This document shows, one piece after another, positions 1-7,155 of a stretch of 14,664 nt of DNA. The stretch comes from Gracilimonas sp040877545 (GTDB taxonomy: Bacteria; Bacteroidota; Rhodothermia; Balneolales; Balneolaceae), in assembly GCA_040877545.1 (NCBI GenBank), contig JBBDNN010000082.1, forward strand, positions 1 to 14,664, in the 5' to 3' direction. Numbering within the stretch: position 1 is the first letter of the stretch; each line of letters begins with the position of its first letter. A model generated the notes under the pieces. It did not search any database and was not told the DNA's origin. It saw only the letters and a list, made by a program, of their open reading frames with translations. Position numbers and translations under genes: made by a program.

Positions 1-28
1 AACAGGGTGTCCTCTTTTCATATTACCA

Positions 29-53
29 TCCCGATGGGAGAACCTCCCGGTTC
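29..53. repeat. Left flanking REP-like palindromes of the transposase remnant
   Basis: Two adjacent small palindromes: TCCC-GAT-GGGA at 29-39 and GAACC-TCCC-GGTTC at 40-53. The second is the exact reverse complement of the 14-bp core GAACCGGGAGGTTC at 658-671, so the RAYT remnant at 68-603 sits between inverted copies of the same palindrome. RAYT genes are known to be flanked by REP sequences of this kind, which they are thought to recognise. The flank assignment is inference from position and sequence match. Confidence 0.6.
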
Positions 54-67
54 CAGTGAATAACAAC

Positions 68-603
68 TCAACCACCAAATAGTGTAATAGAAATGAGCCC
101 ATCCCCACCCAAATAATCCCGAGCAGAGGAATACCGCCAATGCACCGGACGATCCACATACCCTCTTTTTACCGGATTATGATGAATATATTCTATTTTC
201 TGATTTACCATCTCAACAGAGGATAGCTGAATAGGATGTAAGCCTTCCGCCCAAACCTGATGGATTGTATGCTTCTTATGCTTGAGTTTACTCCATCTTA
301 ACCGCCTAAAATTTTACTATGGCCTCTGGTTTTCAACACATCAATAATTCTATTTGCTGCAAATGATTTGGAGAGTCTCAATTTCTTTTTCAAATCGCCA
401 CCTTCAACAATAAAATGAATATGATTTTCCATAATTACATAGGCATAGAGTTTTACCTCTCTTTCATCCTGCAAAAAGGTTAGTACTTCTAAAATTACAT
501 CAGCTACTTCTGGAAAAGTAAATAAAGGCAAATAATCTACTATACTGCTTGTTATGAAATAGGGATAATGTTCTTCGTGTATTTTATATCGGCTTCTTCC
601 CAT
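68..603 (-). pseudogene. Frameshifted REP-associated tyrosine transposase (RAYT, Y1/HUH family)
   Basis: The N-terminal part starts at 603 (MGRSRYK, the usual start of this RAYT subgroup) and carries the HUH metal motif as HIH in YVIMENHIHFIVEG at residues 56-69. It runs to a TAA at 298-300. The C-terminal half continues in another frame down to a TGA at 68-70: it reads HQVWAEGLHP, then IEYIHHNPVKRGYV, then HWRYSSARDY, the typical RAYT end with the Tyr before the NPV signature. The upstream stop of the second frame is at 314-316, so the break lies between about 298 and 316. The geometry fits loss of one base (or gain of two). Intact, the protein would be about 178 residues. This family makes single-strand cuts at REP hairpins. 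An alternative start at 633 would add ten residues with no family support. The gene is most likely dead. Confidence 0.85.
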
Positions 604-657
604 AATGGTTTTTCTAAGGAAGAGCAGTTTCAAAAGAGTTCCTTACAAATTATTTTT

Positions 658-700
658 GAACCGGGAGGTTCAGACCAGGCATTCGCCAACCAGAGGTTGG
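658..700. repeat. Right flanking REP-like palindromes of the transposase remnant
   Basis: GAACC-GGGA-GGTTC (658-671) is the inverted partner of the palindrome at 40-53. Fifteen bases on lies a second hairpin, CCAACC-AGA-GGTTGG (686-700), followed by GAACGAGAC. The pair of short GC-rich hairpins lies just upstream of the transposase start, the usual place for REP elements associated with RAYT genes. Confidence 0.55.
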
Positions 701-897
701 GAACGAGACGAAAAAGAAAGAAGTTACAATTTACGGTGTTATAAATACTTATCTCGACCCCAAAAATTGGAAGAAAAAAAGCACGCGGTAAGGTTCGTCC
801 ATGGGCTATTCTAAGGAAAAACCCTTTGGCATACTTGGTTTCCCTTCCGGCATCTTAATTTATCAGCTTACAATTTCTTTTAGGTGATCCCCTGACT
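701..897. other. Intergenic stretch with no recognised feature
   Basis: About 200 bp between the REP-like flank and the hairpin cluster. Reading frames here are short and show no recognisable family. No convincing promoter, tRNA or terminator was seen. Confidence 0.5.
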
Positions 898-1137
898 TAT
901 TCCATCACCCGGCTCTCGTCGAATTGATCGGTTTTTTCTAATCAAGCCGAGCCGAATGATGGTGTTGGCGGGAATATCCATCATTCCGTTTCCCCGAACT
1001 TGGACAAAATCTTATCCTACATCGAAACGGGGTGATGGATGTGCTGGAGCCCGGCATCCTTGGACTATTCCATCACCCGGCTCTCGTCGAATTGATCGAC
1101 TTTTTTCTAATCAAGCCGAACCGAATGATGGGGTTGT
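898..1137. repeat. REP/BIME-like cluster: two ~70-bp direct repeats around a third hairpin
   Basis: Two near-identical units at 898-968 and about 1066-1137 (offset 168) differ by a few substitutions and one indel. Each is itself an imperfect hairpin. In unit 1 the arms are CCATCACCCGGCT (902-914) and AGCCGAATGATGG (950-962); in unit 2 they lie at 1070-1082 and 1119-1131. Between the units is a third hairpin with 17-nt arms at 976-992 and 1024-1040, which pair fully if two G-U pairs are allowed. All three stems share the CCATCA/TGATGG end. This fits an extragenic palindromic (BIME-like) cluster, perhaps mobilised by RAYT activity. Open frames through it are protein-like only by accident of the repeats and break between units. 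Confidence 0.65.
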
Positions 1138-1231
1138 TGGGCAACTATTTAACACTATTTTTAATCAGGGCCCGGGGTGCTTGTTAAGGCCGGTTCCCGC
1201 CATCATTTGAGCGGCATTTAATTTTATTCAT

Positions 1232-1280
1232 AAAAAATGGCCCAAGTGAAAATGGATATTACCCATTCCCACTTTAGGCC
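1232..1280 (-). terminator. Terminator-like hairpin of element copy A
   Basis: On the minus strand the arms are GGCC, AGTG and AATGG pairing with CCATT, CACTT and GGCC (1239-1280), with small internal mismatches, followed by A then six T. This is a Rho-independent terminator shape for transcription running leftward. Confidence 0.55.
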
Positions 1281-1418
1281 GGTTCTCTCTGTACCCCGAT
1301 TTACCCCTCGTAAGAACATCCTTCTTTCGAAAATTATGCCCAATGCATATTGTTTATCTGGCATAAAGAAAACAACTTTTACTCTTATGAAGAAGTAAAA
1401 ATGCGAACGGTTTTTTTT
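1232..1418 (-). repeat. Copy A of a ~190-bp duplicated element (candidate small RNA, minus strand)
   Basis: This copy aligns along its length with 1547-1731, at roughly four identical positions in five by eye. Shared blocks include GGCC near one end, CTCTCTGTACCCCGATT (about 1285-1301), AAAGAAAACAACTTTT, and AAAAATGCGAACGG next to a T run. Read on the minus strand it ends in a terminator-like hairpin (1232-1280). No reading frame is conserved between the two copies, which argues for a noncoding RNA or a noncoding repeat. No known RNA family was recognised. Confidence 0.55.
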
Positions 1419-1420
1419 CT

Positions 1421-1468
1421 CATTACAAAGGTCCGCCTTTGTAATGCAAAAAGGGAGCTCCGGCTCCC
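1421..1468. repeat. Two adjacent perfect hairpins with TCCG tetraloops
   Basis: Hairpin 1 has 11-bp perfect arms CATTACAAAGG (1421-1431) and CCTTTGTAATG (1436-1446). Hairpin 2 has 6-bp arms GGGAGC (1453-1458) and GCTCCC (1463-1468). Both close on the loop TCCG, a member of the very stable UNCG tetraloop class in RNA. They lie between the two copies of the duplicated element. No T run follows, so they are not simple terminators. REP-like elements or a processed RNA structure are possible. Confidence 0.5.
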
Positions 1469-1546
1469 AGTGATATTAAGAGCTGTGATTACGGAATGAC
1501 CGGAGCAGGAGCACCGAGCGAGAATTAATTGTCATATAGTAAAGGC

Positions 1547-1598
1547 AAAAAAAAATGGCCGAAGTGAAAATGGACATTACCCATTTCCACTTTTGGCC
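1547..1598 (-). terminator. Strong terminator hairpin of element copy B
   Basis: Read on the minus strand, arms of about 18 nt begin GGCC and end GGCC (1557-1598). They contain AAGTG/CACTT and AAATGG/CCATTT pairings and are followed by A and nine T. This is a convincing Rho-independent terminator for leftward transcription, either of the element itself or of the AraC-type gene upstream. Confidence 0.65.
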
Positions 1599-1731
1599 AA
1601 TTCTCTCTGTACCCCGATTAACCCTTAGTAAAGACATTCTTTCGAATATTGTACCCTAACATATTGTTTGTCGGGATAAAGAAAACAACTTTTCCTTTTA
1701 GGAAAAAGTAAAAATGCGAACGGGTTTTTTT
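1547..1731 (-). repeat. Copy B of the ~190-bp duplicated element (candidate small RNA, minus strand)
   Basis: This is the second copy of the 1232-1418 element, same orientation. Its terminal hairpin is better paired than copy A's, because one A-C mismatch is replaced by an A-T pair. An inner hairpin, ACTTTTCC (1688-1695) with GGAAAAAGT (1701-1709), occurs where copy A pairs differently (TTTTACT with AGTAAAA on the minus strand). Preserved folding with changed sequence would suit an RNA function, but two copies are too few to prove it. It lies about 90 bp past the end of the AraC-type gene on the same strand, so it could also belong to that gene's 3' untranslated region. Confidence 0.55.
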
Positions 1732-1819
1732 AGATTAATCCACACTAGTAGAGATACATTGGAGAATTTTTACTGTGTGTATTTGGTGCCTGCAGGCAGG
1801 GGAAAGAGGAACTGTCTTA

Positions 1820-2662
1820 TTAGTTTTTGGGATGAAAAGTATTTTCAACATCGCTGCGCAATATCCGTGAAAAAACAGTTTTAAATAAATTGTTGTTTTC
1901 ACCATACAATACACTTAGATCATCACCAAAACATTTTTTAAAGTATTTCATAAAGTGGGAACGATCGAAATAACCAAACTTCATCAAAATATCGTCAACA
2001 TGATCGCTGCATTCCGCAAGTTGAGTGCAGGCAAAATTAAAGCGTACCTGCTTGATAAACTGCCCCGGTGAAAAGCCAATAAACTTTTTAAATTGTTTTT
2101 CGAGATAACGCCTGCTTACATCCTCATGCTCGCATAGTTCTTGAACCTTTAACATGCCCTGCTTCTGATAAATTAGATCCACAAGTACATCAAGGTGCAT
2201 GTATGGTGTTTCAGCCGGACACAATTTGAGCATGAAATCTGAGAGAATCGAAAACCGCTCTTCAGTTGAATTTGTTTGCAATAGCTTGTGGCGCGTCTGT
2301 TCTGCTTCATCACCGATTATCTCTTCCAAAGGAATAAAATCATTCAAAATATTTGCTATATAAACATTAAACATCTTGTAGGTAGCAGTGGGCTTTAAAG
2401 AAATGCCGTAGAATGTTAGAGGAGTATTGCACTCAAATGAAAATGTTGGAAAGCATTGCCCGCTTAATGCATAATTGGGAAACTTAAATATACCTTCGAT
2501 ATTCTCAATCAGGGGATTTCCCCTGGTTACGAAAGTAATTATACCTGTACCCATTGGTATGATCCGGTTTTCATTGAAGGTACTGGGATGAGGAATATCT
2601 ATTTCATAGAAGCGATTTACGAAAGGGGATAATTTTTCGGTTGGCAAGTGGTATTTATGCAT
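1820..2662 (-). CDS. AraC-family transcriptional regulator
   Basis: 280 residues. The C-terminal third is an AraC/XylS DNA-binding domain. A first helix-turn-helix covers about 171-192 (LKVQELCEHEDVSRRYLEKQFKK), followed by the GFSPGQFIKQVRFNFA linker helix at 196-211. A second covers about 221-243 and ends in the family signature GYFDRSHFMKYFKKCFG. The N-terminal ~110 residues have an AraC-associated sensory-domain look (LSPFVNRFYEID start), but no ligand can be named. The start at 2662 directly precedes this conserved N-terminus. It lies on the minus strand, 124 bp past the small membrane protein gene. It might control the formyltransferase/adenylation locus, but nothing in the sequence proves that link. 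The residues past about 255 are a poorly conserved tail. Confidence 0.88.
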   Translation of the reverse strand: MHKYHLPTEKLSPFVNRFYEIDIPHPSTFNENRIIPMGTGIITFVTRGNPLIENIEGIFKFPNYALSGQCFPTFSFECNTPLTFYGISLKPTATYKMFNVYIANILNDFIPLEEIIGDEAEQTRHKLLQTNSTEERFSILSDFMLKLCPAETPYMHLDVLVDLIYQKQGMLKVQELCEHEDVSRRYLEKQFKKFIGFSPGQFIKQVRFNFACTQLAECSDHVDDILMKFGYFDRSHFMKYFKKCFGDDLSVLYGENNNLFKTVFSRILRSDVENTFHPKN

Positions 2663-2786
2663 GAGTATAAAGTAAAGATTAAAACATGACTATTGAGAAT
2701 ATCCAATTAAGTGTGGCATAACTAACTAAGACGCATGGAAAATACAAAATACATCAACCACGTGGATGCTTTGGCAAAAAACATAT

Positions 2787-3167
2787 CTAAGTGGCTTTAG
2801 TAAAAACCGGATCTCTCCAATTTGGAATTACCATCTTCAAAAAGAAGCAATAAAGAATAAATAAGGCGATGGGGATGAAGTGCATATAAAAAGAATTAGC
2901 CATGAAATAAATTACCAATGCCGGAAGAAGTACTAGCACGAATAAGGTAATTATCCACCCATAGCGTTTTTCCTTAATAAGGACATTCAGCAAAAAAGGA
3001 ATAAAGACTAAAAGGGCAATTCCGAAAAGATACAAGGCAAATCGATAAAAGAAGCTGAGGGCGAGTAGTACCGAACCTGAAAGTTCATAATTAAGCCACT
3101 TTTCAAGCTTGTCAAGATCAGGATTTGAAGAAGTCTCAAAAGGCATTATAGCTGTTTTTGGGTACAT
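2787..3167 (-). CDS. Small hypothetical membrane protein
   Basis: 126 residues; no family recognised. A polar N-terminus (1-30) is followed by hydrophobic stretches at about 31-64 (one long or two short segments), 70-89 and 93-113, suggesting three or four inner-membrane helices. A short basic loop, KEKRYG, lies at 65-70, and the C-terminal tail is WRDPVFTKAT. The start at 3167 is uncertain because a second Met lies at residue 8. It sits 50 bp downstream of the formyltransferase stop on the same strand, so cotranscription is likely. Its role in that locus is unknown. Confidence 0.6.
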   Translation of the reverse strand: MYPKTAIMPFETSSNPDLDKLEKWLNYELSGSVLLALSFFYRFALYLFGIALLVFIPFLLNVLIKEKRYGWIITLFVLVLLPALVIYFMANSFYMHFIPIALFILYCFFLKMVIPNWRDPVFTKAT

Positions 3168-3217
3168 GCTTCGGTTGTGGGGTAAGATATAATTTTAAGC
3201 TTCCGCGGCAAACCCCA

Positions 3218-4126
3218 TCACCCCAAAACATCACCTTCTTTAAAAACAGTGTGCGCGGGTACTTGTTTGCCATCGATGCCGCAGGTTTTTATCGAGAGCC
3301 AATAATCGGCAGTGGCCACGCGGACGAACTCATTATGAGTAATTTTCACCGTTCCCGGTTTGGTGGTGCAGGCTTCCTCGGTTAATGTCACGGAGGAGAT
3401 TTCAACATTAGATTTTTTATAGCTTGTTTTTGGATAGCCCCAGGGAGATTTGAAGGGAGCATAATTGCAGGCCCGGACAAAGGCATCGATTTTAGTCGAA
3501 GTTTGAGTCCATTTAATAACACCTTCTTGCGGTACTTCCTTTCTTTTAAAAAATTTCCGGCCAGTGGTATCCTGTGGAATACGGGGAACAGCAGTTATAC
3601 CGGAGGATAAATCTTTAAGCAGCTTCGAAATTAGTTTCATGCCGGTAGTAGCGCATTTTGTACTTAGCGATAATCCGGTCTCATCTTTTTTCAGCGGGAC
3701 GGGTGCTTTATAGGCAATATGGCCGGTATCAATTCCCTCCTCCAGCCAATGAAGTGTTACTCCATATTCTTCCTCCCTGTTATAAATAGCCCAACTCGGT
3801 GTATTCAGGCCGGCATATTTTGGGAGCGGGCCCGGGTGTAAATTAAAAGCACCCATAGTAACTGCACCAATAATGTGTGGGTGAATAATGTACAAGAGAT
3901 GCACATTCAGCAGTACATCAATTTTCTTTGTTTGAATCCAATTTGCGAAGGCGGGATCGATAAGATTAGAAGGCTCCATTACCGGAATGGATAATTGGGT
4001 GGCCAGTTTACGTATAGCAAAATTATTTTCGGAGGTGATAACGGCGGCAATATGGTGATTGCTATTATTCAGCATTCGAAAGGTGTGAAGTCCGGCGGCT
4101 TCATCTGCTGTTAAAAGTATGTTCAT
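3218..4126 (-). CDS. Formyltransferase of the FMT / amine N-formyltransferase family
   Basis: 302 residues, close to the usual length of methionyl-tRNA and sugar-amine formyltransferases. The formyl-THF domain runs to about residue 180 and has the complete catalytic triad: Asn95 and His97 in FNLHPGPLPKYAGLN, and Asp133 in EEGIDTGHI. A C-terminal FMT-like domain follows, with EGVIKWTQTSTKIDAFVRA at about 201-219. The family moves a formyl group from 10-formyl-tetrahydrofolate to an amine. A genuine housekeeping fmt is possible but less likely. The N-terminal sequence departs from standard Fmt, and the gene is divergent from an adenylation/carrier-protein operon, which suggests a specialised substrate (amino acid, hydroxylamine or amino sugar). 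The start at 4126 gives the normal first strand, MNILLTADEAAG. Family call is firm; substrate is inference. Confidence 0.82.
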   Translation of the reverse strand: MNILLTADEAAGLHTFRMLNNSNHHIAAVITSENNFAIRKLATQLSIPVMEPSNLIDPAFANWIQTKKIDVLLNVHLLYIIHPHIIGAVTMGAFNLHPGPLPKYAGLNTPSWAIYNREEEYGVTLHWLEEGIDTGHIAYKAPVPLKKDETGLSLSTKCATTGMKLISKLLKDLSSGITAVPRIPQDTTGRKFFKRKEVPQEGVIKWTQTSTKIDAFVRACNYAPFKSPWGYPKTSYKKSNVEISSVTLTEEACTTKPGTVKITHNEFVRVATADYWLSIKTCGIDGKQVPAHTVFKEGDVLG

Positions 4127-4516
4127 TGGTTCAATTTCTTTAGGTAATACTAATTATGAAAAACAGGGGAATTACCAGAGATCAAATTTCAAGCCAAACA
4201 TTTTTGAGGAAAAAAATAATGGCAGCAGCCTTTATCTGAGGAAATGATGGAAAGCAGCGGGAAGAAATTGCGCTTTATAGAAAGGAGTGTGTAATAACGT
4301 TACTTCATTTTCAGGATAAACAAGATTGAAATAATGTAGAAAATAGCGAAGTACCATTTTATAGTCTTTCCTTAGTAAATGAATGGGGTTAAGAATATTT
4401 GGCACCACAATTGCAGCCCTGCTGATAAAATCTGCTGTTTTCAAAGTACAGTAAAGAAATATCCGCCCTCGCTGTTAGCATTTGCGGAACAAATATTATT
4501 AAAAATTTTATTAGAC
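4127..4516. promoter_or_regulatory. Divergent intergenic region between formyltransferase and oxygenase genes
   Basis: About 390 bp that should hold promoters for both divergent transcription units. On the minus strand TTTG and TAATTC are separated by 20 nt ahead of the formyltransferase (about 4167-4194), a partial match to the Bacteroidota -33/-7 promoter. On the plus strand AATATTTG near 4395 resembles a -7 element without a good -33. Neither is convincing alone. A 70-codon frame on the minus strand (4232-4444, TTG start) has no recognisable family and is not called as a gene. Confidence 0.35.
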
Positions 4517-5527
4517 ATGTTAAAAACTGAACTTTTTACAACAACTCCACAATCGGTCAACTTCAGTGAAAGAAGTTTTGCCGAGGAAGTACGAAAAATC
4601 GCAATTCAAAGTGAAAACAACGGATATAAGGGGACCCTCATTTATAGTGATAATCGCCTTGCCGATCCTTGGGCTGTTACCAGTTTCATTTTAGCAGAAA
4701 CAAGCAAATTACTGCCTATGATCGCACTTCAACCGGCGTATATGCATCCATATACCGTTGCAAAAAAAATTGCCACCTTAGGGTTAATGTACGAACGCAA
4801 AATTTCGCTTAACCTGATTGCAGGCGGTTTTAAAAAAGACCTTGAGTCACTCGGTGACCATACAGAGCATGATAAACGGTACAAGCGGTTGATTGAATAC
4901 ACTGAAATTATTCAGCAGTTGCTGCAATCAAAACGGGTTACTTATAGCGGAGAATTTTACACGGTAAAAAATTTAAAGCTACAACCAGAGTTACCGGAAG
5001 AATTACAGCCGCTATACTATCTTTCCGGCTCATCCGATTCCGCCAAAGAAGCCTCTCGTATTTTAAATGCAAAATTAATAGAATACCCGGAGCCTCATTC
5101 TTATTACACAAGCCAATCCACACCAACACCTTCTTATTCAAAAGGAATTCGAATTGGCATTTTGGCACGGCATTCTCATAATGAAGCCTGGTCGGATGCC
5201 CGTGTACGTTTTCCAAAAACCCGCGAAGGAGCACTCACTCATCAATTAGCAAAGAAAACATCCGATTCTAGTTGGCATAAAAAACTTTCGGAGCAGGGCG
5301 AGAAAATTACCAAGGAAGAGCCGGTTTATTGGCTGGGCCCTTTCAAAAATTATAACACCTTTTGCCCTTACCTGGTGGGAAGCTATGACGAGGTAACCGA
5401 GGAGATATCCCATTACCTGCAAACCGGCTGCAATACCTGCATTCTTGATATTCCGGTTTCTGAAACAGAATTAAAACACACCAAACATGTATTTAAACAA
5501 GCGGAGGCTTTGATACTACAATGCTGA
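4517..5527 (+). CDS. SsuD-like FMN-dependent luciferase-family monooxygenase
   Basis: 336 residues, similar in length to bacterial luciferase-like monooxygenases, with the pattern of alkanesulfonate monooxygenase SsuD. An early GYKGTLIYSDNRLADPWAV (36-54) is followed by ISLNLIAGGF (96-105), HDKRYKR (118-124) and YYLSGSSDSAKEAS (167-180). A C-terminal PYLVGSYDEVTEEI (284-297) and a last strand NTCILDIP complete the barrel. The family uses reduced FMN and O2 to oxidise small molecules and needs a flavin reductase, which is not in this window. The start at 4517 is preferred because it places LFTTTPQS where SsuD begins; the frame is open from an ATG at 4379, but that extension looks noncoding. 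The stop overlaps the next start by 7 bp. Given the neighbours, I infer oxidation of a carrier-bound or free amino acid rather than sulfonate scavenging; no sulfonate transporter gene is present. Confidence 0.82.
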   Translation: MLKTELFTTTPQSVNFSERSFAEEVRKIAIQSENNGYKGTLIYSDNRLADPWAVTSFILAETSKLLPMIALQPAYMHPYTVAKKIATLGLMYERKISLNLIAGGFKKDLESLGDHTEHDKRYKRLIEYTEIIQQLLQSKRVTYSGEFYTVKNLKLQPELPEELQPLYYLSGSSDSAKEASRILNAKLIEYPEPHSYYTSQSTPTPSYSKGIRIGILARHSHNEAWSDARVRFPKTREGALTHQLAKKTSDSSWHKKLSEQGEKITKEEPVYWLGPFKNYNTFCPYLVGSYDEVTEEISHYLQTGCNTCILDIPVSETELKHTKHVFKQAEALILQC

Positions 5528-7155
5528 TGATTTACGACTGGGTTCGGCAACAAGCGGAAAAAAATCCTGGCCGGACCGCAATTACTTTAGACGACGAACA
5601 CCTGACATTTGGCGAGCTCGAAACAAGGAGCAATAAATTAGCGGGGAAACTTTTAAATCAAGGTTTAAAGCCGGGCCAAAGAGTCGGCTTATTATTGGAA
5701 AAAACACCCCGAACCATTATTGCAATGCATGGAGTGAGTAAAGCAGGGGGTGTTTATATTCCTCTCGACATTCACAGCCCGGTAAACCGGATATCAAAAA
5801 TTTTAACCTCTTCAGATGTTAAAATGGTGATGGTAGATCATCACGCACAAAACCTGTTTCACAAACTCACAGAGAAAACTGAATTTTCAGCCCTGCCCTG
5901 GATTTGGTGGAGTGATGAAACAGTGGATATTGTTGATTTAAGCCATAGATTATTCAATTATCCTGATATCTCCAGCGAGTCAGACTTTCCATATGCAGAA
6001 GTTCGTGATGAGGATAAAACAGCCCACATACTTTTTACTTCCGGATCAACAGGTGATCCCAAAGGAGTGGAGATCACACATAAAAATATAAGTTCATTTG
6101 TACATTGGGCGGTAGATTATTTCGGAATGAATTCAGAAGACAGGGTATCGTGCCATTCGCCGCTCCATTTCGACCTTTCCACTTTTGATATTTATGGGGC
6201 CATGGCTGCCGGTTCTCACCTTTTTATTGTTCCGCCTGCTATTTCTGTTCTTCCAAAAAAATTATGTGATTTTATAACAGACAACCGGCTTACTCAATGG
6301 TTTTCTGTTCCCTCCGCACTTAGTTATCTTGCACGCTTTAAAGCCATTCCGGAAAATGGATTCCCAGATCTTAAGCGCCTTATTTGGTGCGGGGAAGTTT
6401 TCCCGGTGCAATCGCTGCGTTACTGGATGAAATCTTTACCGGATGTGCAGTTTACCAACCTGTATGGACCAACTGAAGCCACCATAGCGAGCAGTTATTA
6501 TACGATGCCGGGGATTCCGAAAGAAGGAGAAGAAGTTCCAATTGGCACTCCTTGTAAGGGAGAAAATTTATTGGTGCTGAATGAAGAGATGGGAGACGTT
6601 GAAGTTGGTGAAATTGGAGACCTGTATATTTCAGGAGTCGGCTTAAGCCCGGGATACTGGCGCGACCTGGAAAAAACCGATGCTGTATTTAGCCTGCGCA
6701 AAGATTCCAATGGAAAAAAGGTAAGAATATATAAAACCGGTGATCTGGCTTCCATTGATAAAAACGGCCTCTTTTATTGTCATGGTCGTTCCGATTATCA
6801 AATAAAGAGCAGGGGCTACCGCATAGAATTGGGGGAGATTGAACACGCACTTGATGAATTAAAACTGTTGCGTGAATTTGCCGTTGTTCCGGTAAAAAGA
6901 AACGGCTTTGAAGGCCACTCGATTGGCTGCGCGTTTGTACCTGGAGAAAGTGATTATTTAAATCCGGTACAGCTTAAAAGCTTGCTTTCTGAAAAAGTCC
7001 CTCCTTATATGATCCCGCAGCTTTGGGGATCCTACGCTCTTCTGCCGCGCAACGGAAATGGAAAAATTGACCGGAAAAAATTGTCCGATCATTTTGAAAA
7101 TAATTTCTCAAAAAAAAATAAAAAGACGCACCCTTCTAAAACAGCAGTTAAATGA
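5521..7155 (+). CDS. Stand-alone amino-acid adenylation enzyme (NRPS A-domain / DltA-like)
   Basis: 544 residues, a full adenylation protein with both subdomains and nothing fused to it. Core motifs are in order: A3 LFTSGSTGDPKGV (171-183), A4 HFDLSTFDIY (216-225), A5 NLYGPTEAT (313-321), A7 YKTGDLA (404-410), A8 GRSDYQIKSRGYRIELGEIE (422-441), and A10 NGNGKID with Lys515. Asp218 in A4 is the residue that holds the alpha-amino group in amino-acid-activating enzymes, so an amino acid is expected. WCGEVFP (289-295) matches the CGE segment of D-alanine ligase DltA. Aligning by eye to GrsA gives the pocket code D-L-F-A-I-C-L-I-A-K, which I cannot assign. It should make aminoacyl-AMP and load the next gene's carrier protein. 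A downstream Met at 5527 is an alternative start. The last ~20 residues are a Lys/Ser-rich tail. Confidence 0.9.
   Translation: MLMIYDWVRQQAEKNPGRTAITLDDEHLTFGELETRSNKLAGKLLNQGLKPGQRVGLLLEKTPRTIIAMHGVSKAGGVYIPLDIHSPVNRISKILTSSDVKMVMVDHHAQNLFHKLTEKTEFSALPWIWWSDETVDIVDLSHRLFNYPDISSESDFPYAEVRDEDKTAHILFTSGSTGDPKGVEITHKNISSFVHWAVDYFGMNSEDRVSCHSPLHFDLSTFDIYGAMAAGSHLFIVPPAISVLPKKLCDFITDNRLTQWFSVPSALSYLARFKAIPENGFPDLKRLIWCGEVFPVQSLRYWMKSLPDVQFTNLYGPTEATIASSYYTMPGIPKEGEEVPIGTPCKGENLLVLNEEMGDVEVGEIGDLYISGVGLSPGYWRDLEKTDAVFSLRKDSNGKKVRIYKTGDLASIDKNGLFYCHGRSDYQIKSRGYRIELGEIEHALDELKLLREFAVVPVKRNGFEGHSIGCAFVPGESDYLNPVQLKSLLSEKVPPYMIPQLWGSYALLPRNGNGKIDRKKLSDHFENNFSKKNKKTHPSKTAVK

Noticed and set aside
298..316. 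Programmed -1 frameshift in the RAYT gene
   Set aside because: The A/T run looks tempting, but no proper X-XXY-YYZ slippery heptamer lies in the zero frame within the allowed interval, so a simple mutation or sequencing error is more likely.
605..814. 69-codon open frame next to the transposase start
   Set aside because: It covers the REP-like palindromes, has no protein-family pattern, and lies just upstream of the RAYT on the other strand.
898..1137. CRISPR array
   Set aside because: There are only two long imperfect copies, each a hairpin, with no regular short repeat-spacer pattern and no cas genes.
956..1210. 84-codon open frame on the plus strand
   Set aside because: It lies inside the hairpin repeat cluster; its repeated peptide words come from the repeated DNA, the frame breaks between the two units, and it matches no family.
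4232..4444. 70-codon minus-strand frame with a TTG start in the divergent gap
   Set aside because: Reasonable composition but no recognised family, no good ribosome-binding site at the TTG, and a position inside the expected promoter region. A 41-codon version starting at 4357 has an AAGGAAAG upstream, so it is not fully excluded.
4379..4516. Upstream start for the flavin monooxygenase
   Set aside because: The extra 46 residues do not resemble the family, and the SsuD-like sequence begins right after the Met at 4517.
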